Origin: JBPBQZ01 sp050955105
GTDB lineage: Bacteria > Pseudomonadota > Gammaproteobacteria > Burkholderiales > Burkholderiaceae
Reading direction: 5' to 3'
Length of the DNA stretch: 64,000 bases
Assembly: GCA_050955105.1 (NCBI GenBank)
Contig: JBPBQZ010000085.1
Coordinates: 62,001-126,000 of the forward strand
The notes beneath the pieces were generated by a model, which saw nothing but the letters and a program-made list of their open reading frames with translations, had not been told where the DNA came from and searched no databases. Positions 18,677 to 27,085 of the stretch are shown here, piece by piece (the stretch's first letter is position 1; each line of letters starts with the position of its first letter). Position numbers and translations under genes: made by a program.

Positions 18677-18751
18677 TGGTGGGCGGTACAAGTTTCGAAC
18701 TTGTGACCCCAGCCGTGTGAAGGCTGTGCTCTACCCCTGAGCTAACCGCCC
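18677..18751 (-). tRNA. tRNA-Val (anticodon CAC)
   Basis: Read on the minus strand the gene begins GGGCGGTTAGCTCAG and ends ACCGCCC-A-CCA. The 7-bp acceptor stem pairs fully (GGGCGGT with ACCGCCC). The anticodon arm is CAGCC-TTCACAC-GGCTG, giving anticodon CAC for valine codon GUG. The T arm is ACAAG-TTCGAAA-CTTGT. CCA is encoded. It lies between dnaQ and the acyl-CoA ligase. Confidence 0.97.
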
Positions 18752-18813
18752 GGATCTTGCGCAAGCTTTGAATCTCTCGGAGCGCGGATATTCTCGGCCC
18801 TGAGGAGCGGCGG

Positions 18814-18843
18814 ATTATAGACCGCCCAGGGCCCCTGGCGCAA
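18814..18843 (-). promoter_or_regulatory. Probable promoter of tRNA-Val
   Basis: On the minus strand TTGCGC (18843-18838) and a perfect TATAAT (18819-18814) are 18 bp apart, about 65 bp before the tRNA-Val 5' end. The -10 box overlaps the dnaQ stop codon, so the promoter sits in the end of dnaQ. Confidence 0.5.
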
Positions 18844-19558
18844 GCACTGGCGCTTCGACCGCGCGCCAGACACAGGCTTGGCGCGCTGCGCGGTCGAGTT
18901 CATCCAGCACTCCCGCGTGGGCCGCCAGCTCGTCCGCTGACGCGCTCAAGACGGGCAGAATCAGATCAGCCAAGGCAATCGCACGGGCCGCCGCCTGATG
19001 ACCGCCTGCCTCCTCGCCGAGCATATCGATGACCAGACTACCCTGTCCGCGGGTCATGGCCAGGTAGACCTCGGCCAGCAACTCCGCATCGAGCAAGGCA
19101 CCGTGCAAGGTGCGATGCGAATTGTTGATGCCAAAGCGCTCGCACAAGGCATCGAGCGAATTACGCTTACCCGGGAAGATCTCTTTAGCGCGCGGCAGGG
19201 TGTCGATGACCTCGCCGCAGTGATCGCAAAACAGCGGCATGCCGAGTAGCCGCAGCTCGGCGTCGAAGAAGCTGATATCGAACGGCGCGTTGTGGATGAT
19301 GACTTCCGCGCCCGCGACATAGTCGCAAAGTTCGGCTACGACTTCCGCGAATTTCGGCTTGTCTTGCAGAAACTCGGTGGTCAGGCCGTGTACTGCCAAT
19401 GCGCCCGGGTCGCTGTCGCGTTCCGGGTTCAGGTAGAAGTGAAGATTGTTGCCGGTCAGGCGGCGATCGATGATCTCCACGGCGCCGATCTCGATGATGC
19501 GGTCGCCCGAACGAGCGTTGAGGCCGGTGGTTTCGGTGTCGATCACAAGTTGACGCAT
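18815..19558 (-). CDS. dnaQ: DNA polymerase III epsilon subunit (3'-5' proofreading exonuclease)
   Basis: A 247-residue DEDDh exonuclease that proofreads for the replicative polymerase. All motifs are present: ExoI DTETTG (Asp7, Glu9), ExoII HNAPFD (Asp94) and ExoIII HGALLDAE (His152, Asp157). The C-terminal 60 residues would bind the alpha subunit. ATG 19558 has AGGA six bases upstream; the frame continues 37 codons further up without support. In Burkholderia relatives the gene is normally followed by rnhA on the same strand; here the next genes point the other way. Confidence 0.95.
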   Translation of the reverse strand: MRQLVIDTETTGLNARSGDRIIEIGAVEIIDRRLTGNNLHFYLNPERDSDPGALAVHGLTTEFLQDKPKFAEVVAELCDYVAGAEVIIHNAPFDISFFDAELRLLGMPLFCDHCGEVIDTLPRAKEIFPGKRNSLDALCERFGINNSHRTLHGALLDAELLAEVYLAMTRGQGSLVIDMLGEEAGGHQAAARAIALADLILPVLSASADELAAHAGVLDELDRAARQACVWRAVEAPVLAPGALGGL

Positions 19559-19726
19559 TGCTGTCCTGCTACTGAAGAGGGGTAGGTCGCGGGAGGGTTC
19601 ACGCGGGCGACATGCCGGCGCGTGCGCGCTGGAGTCGGCCAATTGCCAAGCACGGATTCTATAGCGCATGTGTAGTACTGGCCATGCGCCGATCGGCCAT
19701 GCTGCCCTATATCCCCGTGCCCGTTA

Positions 19727-19777
19727 TTGAGACACCGTACCGAAACAATATAGATAAAGTGTACCGGTACTGTACCG
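19727..19777 (+). promoter_or_regulatory. Promoter with triple GTACCG operator upstream of the LysE gene
   Basis: TTGAGA (19727-19732) and TATAGA (19749-19754), 16 bp apart, make a fair sigma-70 promoter. The hexamer GTACCG occurs at 19737-19742 (in the spacer), 19761-19766 and 19772-19777 (at and after the expected start point); the middle copy is part of the palindrome GTACCGGTAC. Such clustering suggests a repressor. The rest of the 307-bp gap 19559-19865 holds nothing recognised. The regulator is not in the window; GntR/MocR-type proteins are one possibility (inference). Confidence 0.5.
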
Positions 19778-19865
19778 TTATAGCGCCTTATAGTTCATCT
19801 TCCTTCCATGGCGCGGCGGCAAGCCGCAAATGCCGAAAGCTCGACGAACCTAAGCGTTGTCCACC

Positions 19866-20480
19866 ATGTCTTCGCCCATTTTTACAATATTGCCCGCCCT
19901 CGTGGCGTTCATCTGCGTGATGTCGATCACGCCGGGTCCTAACAATATGCTGTTGCTCGGCTCGGGTGCCAATCATGGCTTCCGGCGCACGCTGCCGCAC
20001 GTGCTGGGCATCAGCGCAGGCATGGCGCTGCTGGTGATCTGCGTGGCGCTTGGCCTGGGCCGGGTGCTGGCGTGGGTGCCGCACGGTTTCCTGGTACTGC
20101 GGATCGCGAGCGTTGCCTATTTGCTGTATCTGGCCTGGCGCATCGCCAATTCGCCCGCGCCCGACAGCGAGCAACAGCCCAATGCGCCTTTTTCCTTCTA
20201 TCAGGCGGTGGTTTTCCAGTGGGTCAATCCGAAGGCGTGGGTCATGGCGATCAGCGCGGTGGCGACCTTTTCCATGCACCGGGACATGTTGGACAATGCC
20301 CTGATCCTGGCGCTGGTGTTCTCGGTGGTCAACCTGCCGTGCATCAGCGTCTGGGCCGCATTCGGCACCAGCTTGCGACGCTTCATGCGCAAGCCTCGCG
20401 CAATGCGCGTGTTGAATATTTTGATGGCCTTGTTGTTGGTCGCCTCGCTTTATCCGATCGTCTGCGAGCCGCTGGGCTGA
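19866..20480 (+). CDS. LysE/RhtB-family amino-acid exporter
   Basis: A 204-residue inner-membrane protein with about six membrane segments. The family hallmark is near the N-terminus (FICVMSITPGPNNMLLLGSGANHGFRRTLPHVLGISAG). The second family mark, FQWVNPKAWVMAIS, is near residue 118. These proteins export amino acids such as lysine, homoserine or threonine. ATG 19866 was preferred over an in-frame TTG nine bases upstream. It sits alone behind a promoter with repeated GTACCG elements, between dnaQ and an RNase H gene, and is on the opposite strand to dnaQ. Confidence 0.9.
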   Translation: MSSPIFTILPALVAFICVMSITPGPNNMLLLGSGANHGFRRTLPHVLGISAGMALLVICVALGLGRVLAWVPHGFLVLRIASVAYLLYLAWRIANSPAPDSEQQPNAPFSFYQAVVFQWVNPKAWVMAISAVATFSMHRDMLDNALILALVFSVVNLPCISVWAAFGTSLRRFMRKPRAMRVLNILMALLLVASLYPIVCEPLG

Positions 20481-20583
20481 GAAGGGCGCTCCGGGCGATT
20501 TGTCCGCCTGCTAGAATTGGCGCCCGCCTTGGCCGGGTGTTTCATATACGGCCGATGTCATTCCACCGCGAGAACAGAGCCTG

Positions 20584-21282
20584 ATGAAATCCCCGCCCGG
20601 AGCAAAGCCGGTTCCAGCCGTAGCGAACGTCGATTCACTGAAAGACGATGTCGTCAGTGCGGCGTTGGCTTGGCGAGAGTACGGAAACGGCATCAGCGTG
20701 CGTGCTCTCGAAAGCGCTGTCGATCGTCTGCTCGAATATCGCCGGCAAGGCAGCGCGGCGCCCACTGCACGCAACGAACAATTGGCCTTCGACGAGCCGC
20801 GCAGCGTCGCGACGGCCCCCCCGGCCACGGCGGCGTTGCCCAAGGCACCGCCCACGGTGGCCGGCGAATTCACCATCTACTCGGACGGTTCCGCGCTGAA
20901 TAATCCCGGCCCTTCTGGATGTGGCTGGGTAGTCGTGGCGCAAGGCACGATCGTCTACGAAGGCTTCGAGGCGATCGGCCATGCCACTAACCAGGTGGCC
21001 GAAATTCGCGCGGCGGCTCATGGCTTGAACGATCTGCCCGCAGGATCCACTGCCGACGTTTTCACCGACTCGATGTACGTGGTGCAAACCATGAAGGGCG
21101 CCTTCAAGAAGAAAGCCAATCTCACGCATTGGGCTTTTCTCGATGCCGCGGTGGCGCGGCACAAGACCGTGCGGTTTCACCACGTGCGCGGTCACGCCGG
21201 GCATGACATGAACGAGCGTGCTGACAAGCTGGCCAATCAAGGCGCGATGCTGTCGAAGAAAGGATCTGCGGCATTCGATTGA
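20584..21282 (+). CDS. RNase H-fold ribonuclease with N-terminal extension
   Basis: A 232-residue protein whose residues 95-220 are an RNase H domain with the complete acidic site: Asp101 (YSDGS), Glu140 (VAEIRAA), Asp162 (FTDSMYV) and Asp214 (NERADKLA), plus GHAGH at 203-207. It should cleave RNA in RNA-DNA hybrids. The first 94 residues are unlike classic RnhA: a helical part (AALAWREYGNGISVRALESAV) and then an Ala/Pro linker. Classic rnhA occupies this position in related genomes but on the dnaQ strand; here the gene points the other way and its 3' end overlaps the methyltransferase tail by 46 bp. It may be the only RNase HI here or a second copy; the window cannot say. Confidence 0.85.
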   Translation: MKSPPGAKPVPAVANVDSLKDDVVSAALAWREYGNGISVRALESAVDRLLEYRRQGSAAPTARNEQLAFDEPRSVATAPPATAALPKAPPTVAGEFTIYSDGSALNNPGPSGCGWVVVAQGTIVYEGFEAIGHATNQVAEIRAAAHGLNDLPAGSTADVFTDSMYVVQTMKGAFKKKANLTHWAFLDAAVARHKTVRFHHVRGHAGHDMNERADKLANQGAMLSKKGSAAFD

Positions 21283-22124
21283 AGCGAGCGGCTCGTGTCG
21301 ATGTGGCCAGCCAGCAGCGCGGTCCTGATCTGCTGCTGGTTTTGTTGGCCGTGCGGCTGCAGCGGCGTGGCGATCGGCGCGAGCGCCGGCGAGCTTGCCA
21401 GCTTCTTCGCGCGAATCGGTCCTACTAGCCGCATGCCGTGCACCCGTTTGATCGCCGTGACGATGTAAATGGCACCGAAGATCGGCCACCATCGGTCGCC
21501 TGCCGGCTCCAGGAATGCCCAGCGATTCAGCCATTTGTCAGTCGCCAGTGGCGGCCGGTAGCAGCCGAAGCGACCGCGGTTGAGCTCGAAGCCGATAAGC
21601 TTGATCCAGTCTTTCATACGCAAGAACGCGATCAGATGGTTCGGCGCCGGTGCAAACGGCCGGCGGCTCATGCGACCGATCGAATGCCGCATTCCCCACA
21701 AGCTGAGTGAATTGAAGCCGATGATGATCAGGCGCCCCTCGGGTACCAGCACGCGCGCCGCTTCGCGCAGCAAGGTATGCGGATCGCGCGCAAATTCGAG
21801 TGTGTGTGGCAGCACCAGCAAGTCGATGCTTTGTGTCTCGAAGGGTAATTCGAGAAAATCACACCACAACGTGGTGCGCCCGCTCACTGCACTCGGCAGT
21901 TCGAACGGCTGACTTGCGGGACTGCCCGCATCGAGCGCGATAGCGCGGCTGGGCATGCGATTTTCACGCAGCCCATCGAGCTGTGGCAGCCCCAGTTGCA
22001 CCGCGTTATAGCCGAAAATATCGCTGGCCATCAGGTCGAGCTGCGCCTGCTCCCACTGCAGGATGTAGCGCCCGGCTGGCGAATCGGTCCAGCTTGACCA
22101 GTTTATAATCGGTCGATCAGACAT
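21237..22124 (-). CDS. Class I SAM-dependent methyltransferase
   Basis: A 295-residue methyltransferase of the type found between rnhA and gloB in Burkholderia. The region LPFETQSIDLLVLPHTLEF (about 113-131) and LLREAARVLVPEGRLIIIGFN (about 138-158) match the post-I and motif III parts of the class I fold; the glycine-rich motif I is weak. There is a Pro/Gln-rich tail of about 50 residues. It diverges from gloB with 75 bp between starts. The substrate is unknown. The last 15 codons overlap the convergent RNase H gene. Confidence 0.85.
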   Translation of the reverse strand: MSDRPIINWSSWTDSPAGRYILQWEQAQLDLMASDIFGYNAVQLGLPQLDGLRENRMPSRAIALDAGSPASQPFELPSAVSGRTTLWCDFLELPFETQSIDLLVLPHTLEFARDPHTLLREAARVLVPEGRLIIIGFNSLSLWGMRHSIGRMSRRPFAPAPNHLIAFLRMKDWIKLIGFELNRGRFGCYRPPLATDKWLNRWAFLEPAGDRWWPIFGAIYIVTAIKRVHGMRLVGPIRAKKLASSPALAPIATPLQPHGQQNQQQIRTALLAGHIDTSRSLQSNAADPFFDSIAP

Positions 22125-22199
22125 CGCGTCTCATGAAAGAATCTTCTCCGCCGCTCAGGCGCTGCCGGCTCGCCGGCCCTCGACCCTCCAGGCGCTTCA

Positions 22200-23072
22200 A
22201 TGTCCACATTCTCGTCCACTGACGCAGCGGCCGAACCGCATCGCCCGTCATCCCCCGCCAAGCCGTCGGGCGCCGGCGTTACACCCGAGGTCGTTCCCAT
22301 CCCGGCATTCCAGGACAACTATATCTGGCTGCTTGGCAACGGTGCCACTGCCGTGGTGGTCGACCCAGGTCAGGCGCCGCAAGTGACAGCCGCGCTGCGC
22401 CAGCGCGGCGAGCGGCTGGGCGCCATTTTACTCACCCACCACCATGCCGACCATGTCGGCGGCGTTGCCGAACTACTGCGTGACTGGCAGGGCGGCGAGC
22501 CCATCCCCGTTTATGGGCCGGCCACGGAAAACATTGCCACTACAACCTTGCCGGTGCGCGGTGGCGACGCGTTCGGCATTGCGGACTTGGGCCTCGAGTG
22601 CCGGGTGCTCGACGTGCCAGGGCATACCCGCGGGCATATCGCCTACACGGTCGAAGGCGCGGGCGCCCTGCGACTGTTTTGCGGCGATACGCTGTTTTCT
22701 TGCGGCTGCGGGCGCTTGTTCGAAGGCACGGCGGCACAGATGCTGGCTTCACTCGACGCCCTCGCCGCGCTGCCAGACGCCACGCTGGTGCACTGTGCCC
22801 ACGAATACACGCTGTCGAATCTGCGCTTTGCGCTGGCTTGCGACGGTGCCAATCCGCAGCTACTCGATTGGCAGCGCCAGGCGAGCGCGTTGCGGGATGC
22901 GCATGCCCCAACTCTGCCTACTTTGCTCGCTGCCGAAAAGCAGACAAATCCTTTTTTGCGGGTGAGCGACCCGGCAATCGCCGATGCCATCACCGTGCGG
23001 CTAGGACACGCGCCGGCCGATCGGGTGGAAGCCTTTGCGGCGCTGCGCAGCTGGAAGGATGGATTCCAGTAG
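22200..23072 (+). CDS. gloB: Hydroxyacylglutathione hydrolase (glyoxalase II)
   Basis: A 290-residue metallo-beta-lactamase fold enzyme that hydrolyses S-lactoylglutathione to lactate in methylglyoxal detoxification. The binuclear metal site is His80-X-His82-X-Asp84-His85 (THHHADHVGG). Further ligands are in VPGHTRGH near residue 140, CGDTLF near 163 and CAHEYT near 198. The C-terminal glyoxalase II domain (LRVSDPAIADAI) is present. The first 30 residues before VVPIPAFQDNY are a non-conserved Ser/Pro-rich extension. It is the first of two rightward genes, followed by mltD 278 bp later. Confidence 0.93.
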   Translation: MSTFSSTDAAAEPHRPSSPAKPSGAGVTPEVVPIPAFQDNYIWLLGNGATAVVVDPGQAPQVTAALRQRGERLGAILLTHHHADHVGGVAELLRDWQGGEPIPVYGPATENIATTTLPVRGGDAFGIADLGLECRVLDVPGHTRGHIAYTVEGAGALRLFCGDTLFSCGCGRLFEGTAAQMLASLDALAALPDATLVHCAHEYTLSNLRFALACDGANPQLLDWQRQASALRDAHAPTLPTLLAAEKQTNPFLRVSDPAIADAITVRLGHAPADRVEAFAALRSWKDGFQ

Positions 23073-23350
23073 AGCACGCTAAATGCCGGTCGCGTTTGCC
23101 GCAGATTCCTGGCAAAAAATGACCGGGGCATGTCGGTTTTTTGACGCCCCGAAGCCGTCGCCGAAGCCGCGCCGGCGTTCAAATCTGGCTGAAGAAAATT
23201 GGCTAGTGCCTCGATTTTTCAGGACAATTTGTTTCCGACGGGTTGACGAACCCGATCTCGTTCCTTACTATCGCCTGCAACCCGTCGTCTGCTTCTTGCG
23301 GTTTCTTTGCCGCGTTGCCGTCATTTTCCCTTCCGCATTCTGAGAGCCTG

Positions 23351-25093
23351 ATGCGACTCTATCTAAGTGCGTTGTTGGTGCTATTGCTGGCTGCTTGTGC
23401 CGGCACGCCGTCCAGAACAAGCAGTACCTCGTCACTCCCCGCCACCGTTTCCATGAATCCGGCGCAGAATCCCGCGCTGAAAACCCTGGAAACTGCCAAT
23501 CACACAATCAACCTCGACCACGAGACGGTGGGTTCGCTGGCCACCGGTCCGGTCGATATCTGGCAACGCATCCGCAGCGGCTTCCAGATTCCTGACCTGA
23601 CCAACGACGCAGTGCAGACGCAGGTCGACTGGTACGCCACGCGCCCCGACTATGTGGCGCGCATGACCGAGCGCTCGAAGCTTTACCTGTATCACATCGT
23701 CGACGCGCTCGAGCAGCGCCACATGCCGACCGAGCTGGCGCTATTGCCTTTCATCGAAAGCGCCTACAACCCGCAAGCACTGTCCAGCGCCAATGCATCG
23801 GGAATGTGGCAGTTCGTGCGCGGCACCGGCCGCACCTTCAATCTGCGCCAGAACATGTTTCAGGATCAACGGCGCGATGTAATCGCTTCCACCAACGCCG
23901 CGCTCGACTACTTGTCGAAACTGCACGACATGTTCGGCGACTGGGACCTGGCATTGGCCGCCTACAACTGGGGTGAGGGCAATGTGCAAAAGGCCATTGC
24001 CCGCAATATTGCGCAAGGGCTGCCGGGTGACTACGAGAGCCTGCGCATGCCGAATGAAACGCGCAATTACGTGCCGAAGCTGCAGGCCGTCAAGAACATC
24101 ATCGCCAATCCGCAGGCCTACGGTCTGGAGTTGCCCGACATTCCCAATCACCCTTATTTCGTCACGGTAACCAGTTCGCGCGACATGGACGTGAAGGTCG
24201 CGGCGCAACTCGCGGGCCTCACGCTCGATCAGTTCAAGGCGCTCAACCCCTCGTTCTCCAAGCCGGTGATCCTCGGCGCGACCGATCCGCAGATCCTGTT
24301 GCCGTTCGAGAATGCCGAAACCTTCGAGCACAATCTCAAGCATTTCACGCAGCCCCTGTCGAGCTGGACCACCTACACCGTCACCCAGCGTGAGAAGCCG
24401 GCGGCCCTGGCTGCCAAGATCGGCGTGGACGCCGATACCTTGCTGAGTGTGAATCGCATCCCCGCCGGGATGCGCCTGAAACCGGGCTCGACCGTGCTCG
24501 TGCCGAAGGGCGAAGACGATGACGATGAAGACATCAGCGCCGATATCGCAGAAAGCGCGGTGCTGGCAATGGAGCCCGATCTGCCCGATACGCGCAAGCT
24601 GCTGGTGCGTGTGCGCCGCCGCCAAACGATCGCCGCCTTGGCGCATCGCTACGGCGTTTCGGTGGCGCAGATCCAGTCGTGGAACCATACCCGCAGCCGC
24701 ACGCTGGCATCGGGCCAGCGCTTGGTCCTGCATATTCCCGTGGGCCGCGCCGTGGCGAGCGAAGAGGACGATGCACCGCGCGTCATGCGCCTCGGCACGG
24801 TTCGCGTCAGCGCCTCCTCGCGGCAGGCAATGCGTGGCGGCGTAGTCCGAGTGTCTGACGAAGTCGCGGCGCCGAGCCCGACGCGCGAGCGGAAAGCGGT
24901 GGCGCGCGGCCGCTCGAAAGCGGCGACCGCTGGTGCCGATGGCCGGGTTTCCAGCCGGACTACGGCGCGCGGCGCCGCCGTTCATACGACGGCGCGGGCC
25001 AGCAACAATGCCCACGCGTCGCGTTCGGCCGGTCCGATCGTCAAGGTTTCGGCAATGAAGCCGCTTGCCCATTCATCCAAAAAGAAAAAATAG
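23351..25093 (+). CDS. mltD: Membrane-bound lytic murein transglycosylase D
   Basis: A 580-residue lipoprotein that cleaves peptidoglycan with formation of anhydromuropeptides. The start MRLYLSALLVLLLAAC gives a lipobox with Cys16. The SLT catalytic domain has Glu136 (LLPFIESAYNP), the GMWQFVRGTGR motif and AAYNWGEGNV. Two LysM peptidoglycan-binding repeats follow (about 375-415 and 450-495), then a basic, Ala/Arg/Ser-rich tail of about 85 residues ending SSKKKK, not part of classic MltD. ATG 23351 has GAGAG upstream; a longer frame from 23243 would hide the signal peptide. Its last 53 bp overlap the convergent gene. Confidence 0.93.
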   Translation: MRLYLSALLVLLLAACAGTPSRTSSTSSLPATVSMNPAQNPALKTLETANHTINLDHETVGSLATGPVDIWQRIRSGFQIPDLTNDAVQTQVDWYATRPDYVARMTERSKLYLYHIVDALEQRHMPTELALLPFIESAYNPQALSSANASGMWQFVRGTGRTFNLRQNMFQDQRRDVIASTNAALDYLSKLHDMFGDWDLALAAYNWGEGNVQKAIARNIAQGLPGDYESLRMPNETRNYVPKLQAVKNIIANPQAYGLELPDIPNHPYFVTVTSSRDMDVKVAAQLAGLTLDQFKALNPSFSKPVILGATDPQILLPFENAETFEHNLKHFTQPLSSWTTYTVTQREKPAALAAKIGVDADTLLSVNRIPAGMRLKPGSTVLVPKGEDDDDEDISADIAESAVLAMEPDLPDTRKLLVRVRRRQTIAALAHRYGVSVAQIQSWNHTRSRTLASGQRLVLHIPVGRAVASEEDDAPRVMRLGTVRVSASSRQAMRGGVVRVSDEVAAPSPTRERKAVARGRSKAATAGADGRVSSRTTARGAAVHTTARASNNAHASRSAGPIVKVSAMKPLAHSSKKKK

Positions 25094-26765
25094 ACGGTTC
25101 CGGTTTTCGTTTATGGCGACCTACGCGGTGCTGCTGGGCAATCGCGTAGGCTTCATGCCGCCTTGCGCGTCGCACTGCATCACGCCGGACGGCGGGTTCA
25201 CGACGCCAGTGCCCCATATGGAAGTAGGAATACAGCGATCCGAGCATTGCGCATGAGAACGCAGCTTTCAGCCGTTGCGCGGCTGCCCCGGCCTGTTGCG
25301 CCGGGCCGTAGGCCAGCAGCACCAGCGTTCCCATCAGCGTGACGTTGAAAAATAGCGTCATGCGCGCCGGCGATGTGACGCATAGCCAGTTGCCTACATT
25401 CAGCAATGCTGACGGCTTGTATGCCACGCGCAGTTTCACCGGTCCTTGCGGATGGGCTTTGCGCTGGAACGCGCGCATCAGATAGCAGATCACCAGTTCA
25501 TCTAAGGTCTCGCCCACGGTATTGAACGCCGCGGCAATCAGCGCCTCGAAACGGTGACAGAAGGCCTGTAGCGCGGCGCCGCCCGCGTCCGACAGTGCAA
25601 GTTGACCGATTCCCAGAGTGAACTGCGTCACTGCATAAATGGCGGCGGTCACCAACAGCGCGCGGATCGATTGCCGGCATTGGGGGTCGTTGCGGTTGAC
25701 GATGCGCACCACGCTTTGTATGGCATCACGCGATACGCAGTAAGACACCAGCGCCACCAATTGCGGCGCGAACCCTGGCGGGACGCCGCAGCAGGCGAGC
25801 ACGGCCATCATCGTGACGCACAGCGTGGCGCCGACGCTTCTCGCCGCCAAGGCGTGCCAGGTCATCTGGCCGCGGCACGCGTCGACCAGCACGCCGACCA
25901 GGCTCAGCACTATCGGCAGGCCGAATGCCGCGTAAGTAAGGGCCGCCAAGGCGCCCGCGCTCAGCGCGGCTTGATTGAGGTAGTTGAGTACTCCGCAGCG
26001 CAGCATGGTAGGGCCCGCCACGCACAATAATTTGCCCCATAGCGCGCGTCCGGTGTTGGCCACGCAGCGCGGCACCAGCCGCCGTTTGCTGGGCGTCGAA
26101 AGCGTTTTGTCGAGTGGCACGTCGGTGCGCCGCGGTGCACGAGCCTGGCGCCTGAGCGCAGTTGGATAAAACGCGTCGTCCGAGTCGGGCGCCTGGTCCG
26201 TCGAAGCATCGGGCGAGGAGATGAAACGGGCGCATTTCAGAGTCTCTGCGGGAGGCCCGGCGAGCGCTGAAAGATTGCCAACCAGCGGGTGCTCGGCCTT
26301 ATCCGCCAAGCCTAAGGTCACTGTGCTGTCGAAAAAAGGTTCAAGTTGCGCCAGTCGTTCGGCGACCCGTTCGCCATCGTGAAAAGACAGGCAGCGCCGG
26401 CCCATGCCTCGCGGGTGCGCCGCATCGATCAGGGTTTCCAGGGGGCGGGTGTTGGCCGGGACGCCGAACGCCGCATCGCTGCAGGTGGTAATTACCGTCG
26501 AACTGGAAGATGCCGTGGAGGCGCAAGACGCCTGTGAATCGGTGGACGCGAGCGACGAGACGGACGCGAGCGAGGTGCGCAGCGGCCGGTACGCCATTGC
26601 AAGCGAGTCGGTGTAGCCCATGTCGCGGCGCGCAGCGAGCCACGCGAGGACGTCGCTGCCCGCGCGCGCCTCGCGCGTGCCCCTGAGTGTTGCTGTGTCG
26701 CGGTGCAGCCACGCCTCGGACGCACCTTTATTTATCCTGATCGAACTTACTGCGCCTGCTGCCAT
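25041..26765 (-). CDS. Unassigned 574-residue membrane protein with Ser-rich N-terminal half
   Basis: I do not recognise this protein. ATG 26765 has a strong ribosome site (AAGGAG, five bases before), which supports it as a real gene; the frame runs 58 codons further up. Residues 1-230 are polar, with a Ser/Thr-rich part at 64-97 and Arg/Lys-rich parts at 204-235. Residues 258-520 hold five or six hydrophobic segments (about 264-297, 309-326, 331-345, 367-391, 470-489, 501-518), with a charged part at 346-366 and 431-450. The tail 519-560 is Arg/His-rich. There is no N-terminal signal peptide. The layout recalls secreted host-targeted membrane proteins, but no secretion genes are nearby, so this is only a suggestion. 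It overlaps the mltD tail. Confidence 0.6.
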   Translation of the reverse strand: MAAGAVSSIRINKGASEAWLHRDTATLRGTREARAGSDVLAWLAARRDMGYTDSLAMAYRPLRTSLASVSSLASTDSQASCASTASSSSTVITTCSDAAFGVPANTRPLETLIDAAHPRGMGRRCLSFHDGERVAERLAQLEPFFDSTVTLGLADKAEHPLVGNLSALAGPPAETLKCARFISSPDASTDQAPDSDDAFYPTALRRQARAPRRTDVPLDKTLSTPSKRRLVPRCVANTGRALWGKLLCVAGPTMLRCGVLNYLNQAALSAGALAALTYAAFGLPIVLSLVGVLVDACRGQMTWHALAARSVGATLCVTMMAVLACCGVPPGFAPQLVALVSYCVSRDAIQSVVRIVNRNDPQCRQSIRALLVTAAIYAVTQFTLGIGQLALSDAGGAALQAFCHRFEALIAAAFNTVGETLDELVICYLMRAFQRKAHPQGPVKLRVAYKPSALLNVGNWLCVTSPARMTLFFNVTLMGTLVLLAYGPAQQAGAAAQRLKAAFSCAMLGSLYSYFHMGHWRREPAVRRDAVRRARRHEAYAIAQQHRVGRHKRKPEPSIFSFWMNGQAASLPKP

Positions 26766-27085
26766 CCTGTCTCCTTGTCGACGGATCGCATGGGCGCGCA
26801 GACGATCTCCGTCCGCAGCGGGCGAAGGTCGTCTTGCCGCGGTACCACGACGTCCGCCGAGCAACGTATTTGCTTTTGGAATGTGCGCCGCGGCGAGCGC
26901 GTGCACGGAATCGATGCTAGCAGCCGGCCGCGCCCGCAACTCTCAGGGAACACCGCGTACTTCGTACCAATAAGTCCTTATCTCAGCGGCTGCATGTCTT
27001 AAGATTCGGCCCTCGAATGGCCTCGTTGCCGGCGCGTCGAACGGTCACGCCATGCGTCCCGCTGGAAAAGGCAGGCGCTGCACGC

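Noticed and set aside
20635..21534. 299-residue minus-strand frame across RNase H and the methyltransferase end
   Set aside because: RNase H on the plus strand has complete catalytic motifs; the opposite frame has biased composition and no domain.
23741..25072. 443-residue minus-strand frame opposite mltD
   Set aside because: It is a mirror of a conserved gene in high-GC DNA; the product is His/Arg-rich without any recognisable domain. The same holds for minus-strand frames at 28344-29795, 29856-31694 and 35211-36929.
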